Source: Xanthomonas maliensis (lineage in GTDB: Bacteria; Pseudomonadota; Gammaproteobacteria; Xanthomonadales; Xanthomonadaceae). Taken from it: 46,398 nt of DNA. A program made the position numbers and the translations under genes. The notes under the pieces were generated by a model. It saw only the letters and a list, made by a program, of their open reading frames with translations. It did no database searches and was not told where the DNA came from. Each line of letters opens with the position of its first letter. Position 1 is the first letter of the stretch. Shown one piece after another: positions 45,877 through 46,398 of this stretch. Where the stretch lies: NCBI RefSeq assembly GCF_009192945.1, contig NZ_NSET01000056.1, positions 1 through 46,398 of the forward strand, read 5' to 3'.

Positions 45877-46383
45877 ATGCGTATCCATGTCGCCATGCTG
45901 GTCGCGATGGTGTTGGCCGGCCCCGTGCTTGCCGCCGAGCCGGCACCGGAACTGCAGCGTGCGCAAGGCACGGCGCAGGCGGTTGGCGCCGTGCACACCT
46001 TGCGACAGATTCCCGAGGCCTGCGCGCGGCTGGAAGGGGTGTTCACTGGCGATACCGCGCAGCCGTATCGGTTTTCGGTAGTGCGCAGCAGCCCAACCTG
46101 TCAGCCGCGCGCACGCTTCGTCGACTTCGCACAGGCGGCACCTAGCGTCGCCTCCGGGTGGATCTTCAATGATCTGATCCGCGTCCCCAGCGCAGCCTGT
46201 CCGGCGCAGCAGGCGGTCGTACGTGTGTGGCGCAAGCCGGTCGAGACGAAACCGCAGCTGGATGGGCAGGGCCAGTCGCGCATCTACCTGGAAGAGGCCA
46301 AGCAGCAGGCTGCTGCAGGGAAGATTCCGCAGGTGTCGATGTTTGCTGCGCAAATGACGGTGGAAGGCAAGGCCTGTCACTAG
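45877..46383 (+). CDS. Hypothetical secreted protein
   Basis: A 168-residue protein with a clear Sec signal peptide (MRIHVAMLVAMVLAGPVLAA). The mature part has cysteines in IPEACARLEGVF, SSPTCQPRARFVDF, SAACPAQQ and the C-terminal KACH, which suggests disulfides in the periplasm. I recognise no domain. ATG 45877 follows AGCAGGAG. It is divergent from hppA. The stop TAG (46381-46383) is the junction with a repeat-like sequence at the window end, as at the GGDEF gene. Confidence 0.78.
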   Translation: MRIHVAMLVAMVLAGPVLAAEPAPELQRAQGTAQAVGAVHTLRQIPEACARLEGVFTGDTAQPYRFSVVRSSPTCQPRARFVDFAQAAPSVASGWIFNDLIRVPSAACPAQQAVVRVWRKPVETKPQLDGQGQSRIYLEEAKQQAAAGKIPQVSMFAAQMTVEGKACH

Positions 46384-46398
46384 GGCCTGTTAACACTA
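46381..46398 (+). repeat. Possible start of another terminal-inverted-repeat element
   Basis: TAGGGCCTGTTAACACTA runs to the window edge. TA-GGGC-NTGTTA resembles the TA-GAGCGTGTTA start of the elements at 3113 and 30705, and it also coincides with a TAG stop codon. The window ends before the match can be tested. Confidence 0.3.

Overview
The window is GC-rich (roughly 65%) DNA from a plant-associated gammaproteobacterium, almost certainly a Xanthomonas. I base this on the gene set and protein style: a split leucine/isoleucine-valine system, two TonB-dependent receptors (one in a carbohydrate-utilisation cluster with a tryptophan-halogenase-like protein), a K+-independent H+-pyrophosphatase, HDOD and GGDEF proteins, and short palindromic repeats ending in CTAGAGCG. 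No rRNA, tRNA, phage or CRISPR was seen.

Layout. 1-3.2 kb: a periplasmic-propeller/GGDEF diguanylate cyclase whose stop codon lies in a truncated repeat. 3.3-8.3 kb: a LysR regulator divergent from leuC-leuD-methyltransferase-leuB. 8.6-17.5 kb: a minus-strand carbohydrate cluster (FCD-type GntR regulator, TonB receptor, halogenase-like flavoprotein, DUF5597-type beta-galactosidase-like enzyme, GH30 glycosidase). 17.9-24.0 kb: the minus-strand operon ilvC-ilvG-ilvM-threonine deaminase-leuA. It is preceded by a leader peptide, too short for ordinary gene calling, with a Leu-Leu-Val-Leu-Val-Leu-Ile-Ile run, and by an attenuator. 24.2-30.2 kb: gamma-glutamyltransferase, a soluble chemoreceptor and an S9 peptidase. 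30.4-31.2 kb: a pseudogene interrupted by a 214-bp palindromic element that can be excised in silico to restore the reading frame. 31.3-33.4 kb: a TPP riboswitch and thiC. 33.6 kb: a minus-strand small-RNA candidate with a textbook terminator. 33.8-40.2 kb: a ToxR-like/PD40 membrane regulator, an AraC regulator and a second TonB receptor. A 15-bp repeat lies upstream of both the AraC gene and the receptor. 40.3-41.0 kb: another copy of the palindromic element and unassigned DNA. 41.0-46.4 kb: an HDOD protein, soluble pyrophosphatase, a lipoprotein, membrane pyrophosphatase, and a secreted protein that ends at what looks like another repeat.

How it fits together. The leuCD-B and ilvCGM-A-leuA operons encode most of the branched-chain amino-acid pathway. 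One appears to be controlled by a LysR operator and the other by ribosome-mediated attenuation. The GH30/GH/halogenase/TonB/GntR block looks like a locus for a beta-galactan-type plant glycan, but the substrate is inferred. The best leads for unreported biology are the ilv leader and attenuator with its possible leaderless start, the sRNA beside thiC, the AraC/TonB direct repeat, the methyltransferase inside the leucine operon, and the mobile palindromic repeat family.
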